Shown here: positions 7,435-15,458 of the stretch, piece after piece
Position numbering within the stretch: the first letter of the stretch is position 1
Layout of the letters: every line of letters starts with the position of its first letter
From: CAZAQB01 sp964487155
GTDB taxonomy: Bacteria; Pseudomonadota; Gammaproteobacteria; Nitrococcales; Nitrococcaceae
DNA length: 24,979 nucleotides
Assembly: GCA_964487155.1 (NCBI GenBank)
Contig: CAZAQB010000041.1
Coordinates: 1-24,979, forward strand
Direction: 5' to 3'
Made by a program: the position numbers and the translations under genes
The notes under the pieces: model-generated
The model's database searches: none
What the model was told of the DNA's origin: nothing
The model's input: the letters and a program-made list of their open reading frames with translations, nothing else

Positions 7435-8350
7435 CACGCCCCCGGCGGGCGGCCAGGTGGGCCAGGCGCCGGTACTCCAGCAGGTCGTCGCGGATGTGTT
7501 CCAGGGTCTGGCGGGTGAGCTCGCAGCGGCGGCCGTCCAGCAGCTGGCCGTCCAGCTGCCGGGCCAGGTGGCGGGCGGTCTCCAGCATCCGATCGAAGGC
7601 GCTGAGGCCGTCGAACGGCCCCGGCAGCTGCATGAACAGGGCGGCCCCGGGGGTTTCCATCTCGTCCAGGCGATCCAGGTCGAAGGTGCCGGGCTCCAGC
7701 ATGCTGGCGGCGCTGAACAGCGCCACCGGCCCGCGGCGGGTGTCCAGCACCCGGTGAAAGATACCGTGCTCGCCGTGGCGCAGGCCGGCGCCGTGCAGCG
7801 CCTCCACCAGGTCGGTGCCCCGGTACAGGTAGCCGCCGGGGGCGGCGACATGCAGCACGATGATGCGCTCCTCGCCCACCTCGGACGGCGGCGGCTCCGC
7901 AGTGGCCGCCGGCGGCCCGGCATCCGGCACCGGGGCGGGTTCGGGGGCGGGGCGCGGCGGTTCGGGGGGCGGCTCCGATGCCGGGGGCGGTTCCGGCGGG
8001 GGCGGCGCCGCTGCCCGGCGGGGCTCCGCCGTCTCCTCGGGCTGGGACGCTGCGGCGGGCCGGGCCGGTTCGGCCGGCTGCTGCCGCGGCGCGGACTCGG
8101 ACGTGGAGCGGCCGGGGCGCTGGCTTGCGCGCTCCTCGGCGATCAGGTGGTCGAGCTCTTCCAGGGCGCCGCGCAGGCTCTCCGGGGCCACCGGCTCGTC
8201 GTCCAGCAGGGGATCGCCGCCGGCCTCGCCGGGCACCGGCTCGCGGCGCCCGGTGCGCTGCCGGCGGCGCTCCTGCCAGCGGCCCCAGCCGTACACCCCG
8301 GCGATGAGCAGCAGCCCGATGATCAACAGCAGCCAGCGCAGTTCGTCCAT
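7424..8350 (-). CDS. zipA: Cell division protein ZipA
   Basis: ZipA anchors FtsZ filaments to the inner membrane at the division site. The 308-aa reading starts at ATG 8350, after an AGGA sequence. It gives the expected N-terminal membrane anchor (DELRWLLLIIGLLLIAGVYG) with almost no residues before it; a GTG 21 nt upstream is less likely. A basic segment follows, then a Pro/Glu/Ala-rich linker (about 45-165), then the FtsZ-binding domain from about 170 (ERIIVLHVAA, LVEALHGAGL, FHRVLD, DRLDEMETPG). The gene lies between smc and ligA. Its last codons and the TGA stop are supplied by the inverted repeat of a MITE-like element (GAG AAC CTG TGA), so the native C-terminus may have been altered. 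Confidence 0.93.
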   Translation of the reverse strand: MDELRWLLLIIGLLLIAGVYGWGRWQERRRQRTGRREPVPGEAGGDPLLDDEPVAPESLRGALEELDHLIAEERASQRPGRSTSESAPRQQPAEPARPAAASQPEETAEPRRAAAPPPPEPPPASEPPPEPPRPAPEPAPVPDAGPPAATAEPPPSEVGEERIIVLHVAAPGGYLYRGTDLVEALHGAGLRHGEHGIFHRVLDTRRGPVALFSAASMLEPGTFDLDRLDEMETPGAALFMQLPGPFDGLSAFDRMLETARHLARQLDGQLLDGRRCELTRQTLEHIRDDLLEYRRLAHLAARRGRENL

Positions 8351-8414
8351 TCCGATTCCTATAACGCCCACGCTCCGCCAGCGGATTCCAGACTGCCGAC
8401 GGTGGCGCTCGGAC

Positions 8415-11400
8415 TCAAGCCCCGGCCAGCTCGGCGGCCTCGTCCACGTCCACCGCCACCAGCCGCGAGACCCCCGGCTCGTTCATGGTGACGCCGATCA
8501 GGTGGCCGGCGATCTCCATGGTGGTCTTGTTGTGGGTGATGATGACGAACTGCACCCAGCGGGACATCTCCTGGAGCATGTCGCAGAAGCGCCCCACGTT
8601 GGCCTCGTCCAGCGGCGCGTCCACCTCGTCGAGCATGCAGAACGGCGCCGGGTTCAGCTCGAACAGGGCGAACACCAGGGCAACCGCGGTGAGCGCCTTC
8701 TCGCCGCCGGAGAGCAGGTGGATGTTGGTGATGCGCTTGCCCGGGGGCTGGGCCATGACGGTGACGCCGGTCTCCAGCAGGTCGTCGCCGGTGAGCTCCA
8801 GGTAGGCCCGGCCGCCGCCGATCAGCCGCGGGAACAGCCGCTGCACGCCCTCGTTGACCTTGTCGAAGGTCTCCCGGAAGCGGTTGCGGGTCTCCCGGTC
8901 GATGCGCCGGATGGCGCCCTGCAGGGTGTCCATGGCCTCGCTCAAGTCGGCGTGCTGGGCGTCCAGGTAGCCCTTGCGCTCCTCCATCACCTGGCATTCG
9001 TCGATGGCGGCCAGGTTGACCGCCCCGAGGCGCTGGATGCGGGTCTCCAGGGCGGTCAGCTGGCGCTCCCAGGCGGCGGGCTCGGCGTCATCGGCGAGCT
9101 CGGCGCGCACCTCGGCGGCGTCCACCTCCAGCTCGCCGAGCTGCTCCTCCAGGGTCTGGGCCCGCAGGCGGATCTCCTGCTCGCGCAACCGGGCGGCCTC
9201 CACGGCCTCGCGCAGCTCGGCGGTCTCGCTCTCGGCGGCGGCGCGCTGGCGCTCCAGCTCCCGCAGGCACTGCTCCAACTCGCCCTGGCGCCGGCGCACC
9301 TCGGTGAGCTCGCGTTCGGCCTGGGCCTGGCGCTCCAGCAGCGCCTGGCGCTGGCCGTCCAGGTCCTCTCCCGGGGCGTCCAGTTCCGCCAGGGCGCCGC
9401 GCAGCTCCTCGGCCCGGGCCGCCAGGCGCTCGGCCTGGCCGCGGCTGCGGGCGATGGCCTGGCGGGCGGATTCGGCGGCGGTGGCCGCGCCCTCCCGGCG
9501 CAGCGCCAGGTCGTGGCGGGCCTGGCGGGCCCCGGTGAGCTGCTCCTGGGCGGAGCGCACCGCCTGGTCCAGCTCCTCGCGCCGGACCTCGAGGCGCGGG
9601 CGGCGCTGCTCCAGGGCCTCGCCCAGGGCCAGGGCGTCGGTCAGCCGGCCGCGCGCCGCCTGCACGTCGGACTGGCTCGCCTCGCGCTCGCGCTGGATCT
9701 CGGCCTGGTCCTCCAGCAGCCGCTCCCGGCGCCGGCGGGCATCGGCCAGGCGCGACTCCAGGCTCTTGCCCCGGGCCCCCACCTCGGCGAGGCGGCGCTC
9801 CAGGCGGTTGGCCTCGGCGCGGGCGTCATCCCGGGCCTCCTCCTGCTCCAGCAGCCGCTCCTCCAGGGCCTCGATGTCGGCGGCGAGGCGCGCCGCCCGG
9901 TGCTCGTCCTCCGCCAGGGCGTCGCGCAGGCTGGCGATCTCCCGCTCGCGCTCCAGCACGCCGGCGCCGTGGTCGCTGCCGGCGGCCTGGAAGCGCGCCC
10001 AGTTCCGGCCCAGCCAGACGCCGTCGGGGGTGATCACCGACTCGCCGTCGGCCAGCTCCGGCAGTGCCCGGGCGGCCTCCTCCAGGTCGGCGGCGCAGTG
10101 CACGCCCCCCAGCAGCGAGGTCACCGGCCAGGGGGCGCGCACCCGGCCTGCCAGCCCGGTGGCGGCTTCGGCCGTACCGGCGGGCGGCGCGAACAGCATC
10201 AGCCGGCCCTGCTCCAGGGCCGGCAGATCGATGGCGTGGGCCTGGGGGTCGTCCACCAGCGCCGCCTCCAGGGCGTCTCCCAGCACCACCTCCACAGCCC
10301 GCTCCCAGCCCGGCTCCACGTCCAGGGACTGCACCAGGCGCCGCTGCCCCAGGCCGCGGTGTTCCAGCCAGCGGGCCGGCGGGCCACCGTCGTCGCCGAG
10401 GGCGGCCTTCTGCAGGGTCTCCAGGGAGGTGAGCCGGGCCTGGCCCCGGTGCACTTCGCCGCGCACCTCGTGGAGGGCCTCGGCACGCTCGTCCTCGTCC
10501 TCGCGCAGCTCGGCCAGGCGCGCGCCGGCGGCCTCGGCCTCGCCCCGGGCCGCTGCGGCGGCCTGCTCCAGGGACTGCTGTTCGCCGGCGAGTTCGTCGC
10601 GCTCCAGCTCCATGGGCCGCAGGTCCAGGCGCTCCAGCTCGGCGGCGGCCCGCTCGGCCCGGTTGCCGAGCTCCAGGGCGCGGCGCTCCAGCTGCTCGAT
10701 GCGGGCGCGCTCCACCTGGGCCTCGCGCAGCGGCTCGGCGGCCTCCCGCTGGAAGGCCTCCCAATCGGCGCGCCAGTGCTCCCGGGCCTCGCGGCGGGCG
10801 GCCAGGGCCTCCTCGGCCTGCTGCTCCCGGCCGGTGGCTTCGGCCAGCTGAGGGCCCAGCGCCTGCAGCCGGCTCTCCAGCACGTCCAGCTTCTCCTGGT
10901 CGCCGGCCAGTTCCTGCTCCAGCTCCTGCAGGGACTGCTCGGCGCGGGTCAGCTCCTGGCCCTGGCGCTTGCGCAGCTCGCGGCGGTGGGCGATGCGGCT
11001 CTCCACTCCGGCCAGCTCGCTGCCCAGGGCGTAGTAGCGCCCCTGGGCGGCGTTCAGCTGGTCGCCCACCTCGCCGTGGGCGGCGCGGCTCGCCTCGGCA
11101 TCCCGCTCCAGCGAGCGGCTGCGGGCGCGGCTCGCCTCCAGGGCGTTGACGCGCTGGTCCAGCTCGCGGCGCTGGTCGGCCCGGGCCTGTTCCATCTCCC
11201 GCAACCGCAGCACCAGCAGCTCGGCCCGGCAGCGGCGCTCCTCGGCGCGCAGCCGGCGGTAGCGCTCGGCGGACTCGGCCTGGCGGCGCAGTTTCTCCAG
11301 CTGCCGGCCGACCTCGTCGCGCAGGTCGTCCAGCCGGGAGAGGTTCTCCAGGGTGTCGCGGATGCGCCGCTCGGTCTCGCGGCGGCGCTCCTTGTACAGC

Positions 11401-11912
11401 GAAATGCCGGCGGCCTCCTCCAGGTAGGCGCGCAGTTCCTCGGGGCGGGCCTCGATGACCCGGCTGATGGTGCCCTGCTCGATGATGGAGTAGCTGCGCG
11501 GGCCGAGACCGGTGCCCAGGAACACGTCGGTGATGTCCCGGCGCCGGCAGCGGGTGGCGTTCAGGTAGTAAGCGGACTGGCCGTCCCGGTTCACCACCCG
11601 CTTCACCGAGATCTCGGCGTAGGCGGCATACTTGCCCCCCAGGGAGCCGTCGCTGTTGTCGAACAGCAGCTCCACCGAGGCATGGCCCACCGGCTTGCGG
11701 GCGCTGGAGCCGTTGAAGATGACGTCCGCCATGGACTCGCCCCGCAGGTGCTTGGCGGAGCTCTCGCCCATCACCCAGCGCACCGCGTCGATGACGTTGG
11801 ACTTGCCGCAGCCGTTCGGCCCCACGACGGCGCCCACCGCCCCCGGGAAGGCGATGCTGGTGGGATCAACGAAGGACTTGAAACCGGCGAGCCGGATCCG
11901 GCTGAGACGCAT
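8415..11912 (-). CDS. smc: Chromosome segregation ATPase SMC
   Basis: SMC is the ring-forming ATPase of bacterial condensin and works with ScpA and ScpB, which are not in this window. From the ATG at 11912 it is 1165 aa, normal for the family. The N-terminus MRLSRIRLAGFKSFVDPT is the classic SMC start. An ATG four codons upstream (11924) is possible but adds an unusual MDRG. Walker A GPNGCGKS is at 31-38. Long Glu/Arg/Ala-rich coiled coils flank a hinge at roughly 500-660. The ABC signature LLSGGEKAL begins near 1066 and Walker B with LDEVDAPLD near 1095. It is the first gene of smc-zipA-ligA, with a 64-bp gap to zipA. Presence of SMC rather than MukB argues against Enterobacterales. The 139 bp upstream of it hold nothing recognisable. 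Confidence 0.96.
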   Translation of the reverse strand: MRLSRIRLAGFKSFVDPTSIAFPGAVGAVVGPNGCGKSNVIDAVRWVMGESSAKHLRGESMADVIFNGSSARKPVGHASVELLFDNSDGSLGGKYAAYAEISVKRVVNRDGQSAYYLNATRCRRRDITDVFLGTGLGPRSYSIIEQGTISRVIEARPEELRAYLEEAAGISLYKERRRETERRIRDTLENLSRLDDLRDEVGRQLEKLRRQAESAERYRRLRAEERRCRAELLVLRLREMEQARADQRRELDQRVNALEASRARSRSLERDAEASRAAHGEVGDQLNAAQGRYYALGSELAGVESRIAHRRELRKRQGQELTRAEQSLQELEQELAGDQEKLDVLESRLQALGPQLAEATGREQQAEEALAARREAREHWRADWEAFQREAAEPLREAQVERARIEQLERRALELGNRAERAAAELERLDLRPMELERDELAGEQQSLEQAAAAARGEAEAAGARLAELREDEDERAEALHEVRGEVHRGQARLTSLETLQKAALGDDGGPPARWLEHRGLGQRRLVQSLDVEPGWERAVEVVLGDALEAALVDDPQAHAIDLPALEQGRLMLFAPPAGTAEAATGLAGRVRAPWPVTSLLGGVHCAADLEEAARALPELADGESVITPDGVWLGRNWARFQAAGSDHGAGVLEREREIASLRDALAEDEHRAARLAADIEALEERLLEQEEARDDARAEANRLERRLAEVGARGKSLESRLADARRRRERLLEDQAEIQREREASQSDVQAARGRLTDALALGEALEQRRPRLEVRREELDQAVRSAQEQLTGARQARHDLALRREGAATAAESARQAIARSRGQAERLAARAEELRGALAELDAPGEDLDGQRQALLERQAQAERELTEVRRRQGELEQCLRELERQRAAAESETAELREAVEAARLREQEIRLRAQTLEEQLGELEVDAAEVRAELADDAEPAAWERQLTALETRIQRLGAVNLAAIDECQVMEERKGYLDAQHADLSEAMDTLQGAIRRIDRETRNRFRETFDKVNEGVQRLFPRLIGGGRAYLELTGDDLLETGVTVMAQPPGKRITNIHLLSGGEKALTAVALVFALFELNPAPFCMLDEVDAPLDEANVGRFCDMLQEMSRWVQFVIITHNKTTMEIAGHLIGVTMNEPGVSRLVAVDVDEAAELAGA

Positions 11913-12051
11913 TCCACGGTCCATGCGGGCCGCGCTCCCGGACCGGCGGTGGCCGGGGGCGGCGGCGCGAAACGCAATAGGGTACCCCCTCCCGGGCCGA
12001 CGGCAAGGGGTCGCCGGGCGGGGACGGCGCCCGGCCCGCGTCCAAGGCGGG

Positions 12052-13062
12052 TCAGTCCAGCAGCACGTCCGCCACCGGCCGGCGCGGGCTGCTGCGGGCT
12101 TCCGGGTCGCCGTAGCCCAGGCGGAATACGTGCTGGGGCGCGCCGCTGCCGGCGGGGAGCAACTCGCGCAGGTCTTGCACCAGCTCCGGGAATCCCAGCA
12201 GGGCGCTCAGGGGCTGGACCCTCAGGCCGACGCTGGTGGCGGTCAGGGCCAGACGCTCGAACAGCTGGCCCACCCGCAGCTGCTGCTCGGGGCTGCCGGG
12301 GCGGCCGGCGATGACGCCGATCACCGGCGCGCCGGAGAGCCGGCGCGCGTCGGCGCCCGCCACGCTGCGGCCCACGTCCAGGTGACGCAGCACCCAGCGG
12401 CTCAGCCGGGAGCGCAACCAGCCCCGGCCCAGCATCTCCGGGCCCAGCACCCGGGCGAGCTCCCGGCGCCGCTCCGGGTCGTGGAACACCATGGTGTCCG
12501 CCCGCACCGCAAGCTCTTCCACCACCGGCACCGCCGCGGCACCGTCCAGCAGGTCCAGGGACAGGTCGGCGTGCTCGTCGCAGGCCTGCAGGCGCTCCAG
12601 GTCCTCCCGGGACGGCACCCGGCCGTCGAACACCACGTGGCTGGTGTGGCGCACCGGGATGGCCTGGAACAGGGTCTCGTCCCGCGGGGCTGCCGGCGCG
12701 CCCGGGCCCAGCGCCAGCACCGCCGCCAGGGTCGGGTGTTCAGGCTCCGGGAAGTAGCGCACCGCCTGCCAGTAGTCGAAGCGGGCCGCCGCCAGGCGCA
12801 GGTTCTCCAGGGCGCAGCCCAGGCTGATGTGGAGATCCCGGCGCTGCGGGTCGGCGAGCGCCAGCCAGCGCTCCAGGTCGGCATGGATCTCCACCGCGTC
12901 ATCGGTGACCCGGAAGCGCCAGGGCTGGGCGTTGTAGGCCGATGGCGCCAGCACCGCGTAGCGCAGCAGGAACAGCAGCCGCTGGCGCGGGTCGCCGGCC
13001 GCGGGAAACCGCGCCGGATCCAGATCCTCCGGCCCGGGCCGGCCCTTCATTCGCTGCGCCAT
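12052..13062 (-). CDS. Acg-family FMN-binding nitroreductase-like protein
   Basis: This 336-aa protein resembles the Acg-type branch of the nitroreductase superfamily, two-domain proteins that bind FMN and whose substrates are mostly unknown. Visible marks are an N-terminal helix with LRYAVLAPSAYNAQPWRFRV, where the SxxNxQPWRF pattern is the FMN-binding motif of the fold. The C-terminal half has GQLFERLALTATSVGLRVQPLS, and the end FRLGYGDPEARSSPRRPVADVL is typical of Acg proteins. The ATG at 13062 is preceded by AGGAG with suitable spacing. A longer reading to 13155 adds 31 residues without family support. It is divergent from the MarR gene at 13318, a common arrangement for a regulator and its target, so MarR control is plausible. 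It could also be a redox partner of the biosynthetic operon; this is a guess. Confidence 0.8.
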   Translation of the reverse strand: MAQRMKGRPGPEDLDPARFPAAGDPRQRLLFLLRYAVLAPSAYNAQPWRFRVTDDAVEIHADLERWLALADPQRRDLHISLGCALENLRLAAARFDYWQAVRYFPEPEHPTLAAVLALGPGAPAAPRDETLFQAIPVRHTSHVVFDGRVPSREDLERLQACDEHADLSLDLLDGAAAVPVVEELAVRADTMVFHDPERRRELARVLGPEMLGRGWLRSRLSRWVLRHLDVGRSVAGADARRLSGAPVIGVIAGRPGSPEQQLRVGQLFERLALTATSVGLRVQPLSALLGFPELVQDLRELLPAGSGAPQHVFRLGYGDPEARSSPRRPVADVLLD

Positions 13063-13162
13063 CCAACCGCTCCTGTCGCTGTCCAGATACCCGTCTCCAG
13101 TATCCCAGCCGGCGGGAATCGTCAAACCCCGTATCCAACAGCGACTTGGGGACACCCCTCTG

Positions 13163-13182
13163 CAGGGCCCCAGCGGGCCCTG
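13163..13182. other. Perfect 8-bp hairpin in the nitroreductase/marR intergenic region
   Basis: cagggccc (13163-13170), loop cagc, gggcccctg-type partner gggccctg (13175-13182). The stem is very GC-rich but has no following T-run on either strand. It lies in the 5' leader of the nitroreductase transcript or upstream of it. Its role is unknown. Confidence 0.35.
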
Positions 13183-13272
13183 GCCGGCGTTGGGGAAGCC
13201 ATTTAGCCTTGCAAACCATTCCCTTAGAGGACCAAACTATACCCCCGCAACTGTCGGTAAATATTGCCATTG

Positions 13273-13283
13273 TTGCGACGCAA
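13273..13283. promoter_or_regulatory. Candidate MarR operator (palindrome TTGCG-A-CGCAA)
   Basis: A perfect 11-bp palindrome, ttgcgacgcaa, lies 34 bp before the marR ATG. It is inside an AT-rich island (about 13200-13317) that contrasts with the GC-rich flanks and separates two divergent genes. MarR-family regulators usually bind such palindromes and repress their own and neighbouring genes. I could not assign convincing -35/-10 boxes. No Shine-Dalgarno sequence precedes the marR ATG. Confidence 0.4.
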
Positions 13284-13317
13284 AAATTACTTTCTTTCGT
13301 CAAACTAACTAACTACT

Positions 13318-13779
13318 ATGACCACGCAAGAACAGAAATCGCTGGTGGAACAGATAAGCAGCGCCATGATGCCGACCGTCTCACGGATTGACAGGATCGC
13401 CATGGGATGGCTGGGCCGGCACTTGGGTGCACTGGGCATCTCGATCGCGGAATTCCGCATCGTCGGTGCCCTGCTGGGGGAATCCGAGGGACTCCCCCAG
13501 AACGTCCTGGCCGCAAGGCTCAAGGTCGAGGCCGCCACCCTCTCGGTGGCCCTCACCAAGCTGGAGGCCAAGGGGCTGGTGAAGCGTTTCCCCGACCCCC
13601 GGGACAGCCGGGTGCGACGGGTACGCCCGGCCCGCCAGATCCCCCACCTCGGGGAGGTCCAGGGACTCCTGGAACAACTCGAGGCGGCGGCCCTGGCGGG
13701 TTTGCCTCGGCAGGACGTAGACACCGCCCAACGGGTGCTGAAGGCCGTGGAGCAGAACCTGACGCGCATCGCCGAGTAG
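13318..13779 (+). CDS. MarR-family transcriptional regulator
   Basis: The product is a 153-aa winged-helix regulator. The DNA-binding core is seen as ISIAEFRIVGALL (about 41-53), the recognition region LAARLKVEAATLSVALTKLEAKGLV (about 63-87) and the wing, KRFPDPRDSRVRRVRP. Helices at both ends would form the dimer. MarR proteins often respond to small aromatic or phenolic compounds. This would fit the operon that starts 108 bp downstream if that operon makes an aromatic product, but the ligand is not shown by the sequence. The gene is co-directional with the operon and divergent from the nitroreductase. The ATG lacks a Shine-Dalgarno sequence, so weak or leaderless translation is likely. Confidence 0.88.
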   Translation: MTTQEQKSLVEQISSAMMPTVSRIDRIAMGWLGRHLGALGISIAEFRIVGALLGESEGLPQNVLAARLKVEAATLSVALTKLEAKGLVKRFPDPRDSRVRRVRPARQIPHLGEVQGLLEQLEAAALAGLPRQDVDTAQRVLKAVEQNLTRIAE

Positions 13780-13827
13780 CGGCGCAGGCGGGTCGGGGGC
13801 GGCGGCCGCCTTCGGCGGAGCGGGGCC

Positions 13828-13852
13828 CCCTGCTGTCGCGTGACAGCCAGGG
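13828..13852. promoter_or_regulatory. Hairpin / possible operator just upstream of the biosynthetic operon
   Basis: ccctgctgtc (13828-13837), loop gcgt, gacagccaggg (13842-13852): a 10-bp stem with one bulged G. It sits between marR and the first operon gene. It could be a regulator-binding palindrome or an RNA hairpin. There is no T-run, so it is not a normal terminator. Confidence 0.35.
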
Positions 13853-13887
13853 ACGGCAGGCGAATGGATGACGGCGAGGACGGAACC

Positions 13888-14559
13888 ATGGGCGCGACGG
13901 CAAGACTCGCCGGGGCGGACTGCGATGCGCGGGCCTTCCCCCCTGAGCCGGAACGGCACTCCGGCAACGACGCCGTCAGCATGGGCGTGTTCGGCGTCGG
14001 CGGCCTGGGGGTGGTCGGGCTGGCCCGGCGCCTGGCTGCGGCCCTGGCCCTGCGCTATCCGCGGGTGGCCACCGCGGAGACACGGGGCATCGCCCAGCGC
14101 CGGGCCCCGGTACGGGCCCTGCTGCGGGCCGGGAAACTGGTACGCAGCGCCGCCTCTCCGGACTCCTGCCTCGACCTGGTGGTGGCACTGGAGGCGGGCG
14201 AGGCGCTGCGGGCCGTGCCCTGGATGACCCCGGGCAGCCACTGCCTGCTGCTGGACCTGCGCCTCCCCTCCCCCGGCCGGCCGGATGCGGCTCCGGTGAA
14301 CCCCGGGCCGGCCCTCGCCGCCCGCGGCGTTGTGGTGCACGACGTTGCGGTGGCGGCATGGCTGGAGGCCGGCCGCCGGCCGGCCGGCCTGGTCTCCGCC
14401 ATCGCCTTCGGCGCCCTGGCGCGGGGGCTGGACCTGCCCGCCGCGGCCTGCGCCGCGCTGGTCGAAAGCGACCGCCCTGCCGACCTGGAGGCCTTCCACC
14501 ACGGCCTGGCGCAGTGCGCGCCGGCCACCCTGCTGGTCCGCCCGGACGCGTCCCGGTGA
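13888..14559 (+). CDS. IorB-like subunit of a 2-oxoacid:ferredoxin oxidoreductase
   Basis: This resembles the beta subunit of indolepyruvate:ferredoxin oxidoreductase (the gamma-domain family of 2-oxoacid oxidoreductases). From ATG 13888 (GAGGA Shine-Dalgarno, 7-nt spacing) it is 224 aa. The glycine-rich motif is GVGGLGVVGLARRLA (36-50), where the family normally has GGQG. ETRGIAQRRAPVRALLR (64-80) matches the ETHGMAQRGG-type block, with changes. LDLVVALEAGEALRAVPWMTPG (95-116) matches the family's LE..EALR segment. Alternative starts are GTG 13840, ATG 13864 and ATG 13981; the last would begin right at the fold. The stop overlaps the acyltransferase start by 4 bp (GTGA), and the partner IorA-like gene is two genes downstream. 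Divergence at two conserved motifs may mean a changed substrate or cofactor use. Confidence 0.7.
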   Translation: MGATARLAGADCDARAFPPEPERHSGNDAVSMGVFGVGGLGVVGLARRLAAALALRYPRVATAETRGIAQRRAPVRALLRAGKLVRSAASPDSCLDLVVALEAGEALRAVPWMTPGSHCLLLDLRLPSPGRPDAAPVNPGPALAARGVVVHDVAVAAWLEAGRRPAGLVSAIAFGALARGLDLPAAACAALVESDRPADLEAFHHGLAQCAPATLLVRPDASR

Positions 14560-15449
14560 GCGCCGCCGCACCCCAGGTGGTGATGTTCCCGGGCCTGGGC
14601 GCCAGCTACCCCGGCATGACCCGGCGCTACCTGGAGGCATACCCGGAAGACCGGCAGCTGCTGGAGGGCTGGTGGTCTGCAGTGGACTTCGATCCGAACG
14701 GCGCTCCGCCGCTGGACCCCCGGGGCCGGGAGCGCCTGCGCCAGCTGGAGATCCACTGCCTCAACCTGCTGTGGTGGCGCCGCAGCGCCGGGAGCGCGGA
14801 CGGCGCCGCGGTGTGCGGCCACAGCCTCGGCTATTACGCGGCCCTGGTGGCCGCCGAGGTGCTGGACGCCGAGACCTCCCTGCAGCTGGTGGACGCGGTG
14901 TTCCGGGAGGGCTGGCGCCACTTTGGCGGGGCCGACCAGGTGGTGTTCGTGGTGACCACCCGGGAGCCCTGGGACTTCGACAGCCTCGCCGCCGGGGGCT
15001 CCCTGGAGATCCTGAGCGAGAACAACCCCCGGCAGCGGGTGATGTGCGGCCACCGCAACGACTACCAGCGCCTGCTCCGGCGCCTGGACGCCGCCCTGCT
15101 GGGCGCCGTCGATCTCGGCACCCGGCTGCCGTTCCACTCCGCCCGCATGGCGCAGATGTCGGAGCCACTGAAAGCGGCGCTGCAAGCCCTGCAGATCCAA
15201 CCCCGGCGGCCGTGCCGGGAGATCTGGTCCCACATCGATGCGCGGCGCCTGCACGACGCCGGCTCCGCCATGGACCTGGTGCTGAACCAGCCCCACCAGC
15301 GGGTGCGCTGGGAGGCCCTGGTGCAGGCCCTGGCGGAGGCCGGCTACCGGCAGTTCCTGGAAGTGGGCCCGAACCGGGTGCTGAGCCAGATCGTGCGCTG
15401 GTGCGATCCGGGCCTGCGGGTCTCCCACGTAGACACTCTGAGGCGCTGA
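14556..15449 (+). CDS. FabD-like acyltransferase with Val replacing the malonyl-binding Arg
   Basis: A 297-aa acyltransferase of the FabD/AT fold, which transfers acyl groups from CoA to ACP. The GTG start overlaps the previous stop. The nucleophile elbow CGHSLGYYAALV places Ser90; the catalytic His194 is in LPFHSARM; the C-terminal FLEVGPNRVLSQI is the usual late motif. Counting from GHSLG without gaps against E. coli FabD, the Arg117 that binds the malonyl carboxylate becomes Val115 (LVDAVFREGWR in place of LVEMRGKFM). This suggests a substrate without a free carboxylate, such as an acyl or arylacyl starter. The gene sits between the two subunit genes of the 2-oxoacid oxidoreductase, whose product would be an acyl-CoA. 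A standard malonyl transferase is the alternative; the chromosomal fabD would then be redundant. Confidence 0.82.
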   Translation: MSAAAPQVVMFPGLGASYPGMTRRYLEAYPEDRQLLEGWWSAVDFDPNGAPPLDPRGRERLRQLEIHCLNLLWWRRSAGSADGAAVCGHSLGYYAALVAAEVLDAETSLQLVDAVFREGWRHFGGADQVVFVVTTREPWDFDSLAAGGSLEILSENNPRQRVMCGHRNDYQRLLRRLDAALLGAVDLGTRLPFHSARMAQMSEPLKAALQALQIQPRRPCREIWSHIDARRLHDAGSAMDLVLNQPHQRVRWEALVQALAEAGYRQFLEVGPNRVLSQIVRWCDPGLRVSHVDTLRR

Positions 15450-15458
15450 GGGCCGGCC

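Noticed and set aside
7860..12314. 1484-aa open frame on the plus strand
   Set aside because: It runs antisense through smc and zipA. Its Ala/Gly/Leu/Gln-rich repeats mirror the SMC coiled coil and GC-biased codons.
13163..13182. Rho-independent terminator
   Set aside because: The hairpin is good but has no T-run on either strand, so it is listed only as a hairpin.
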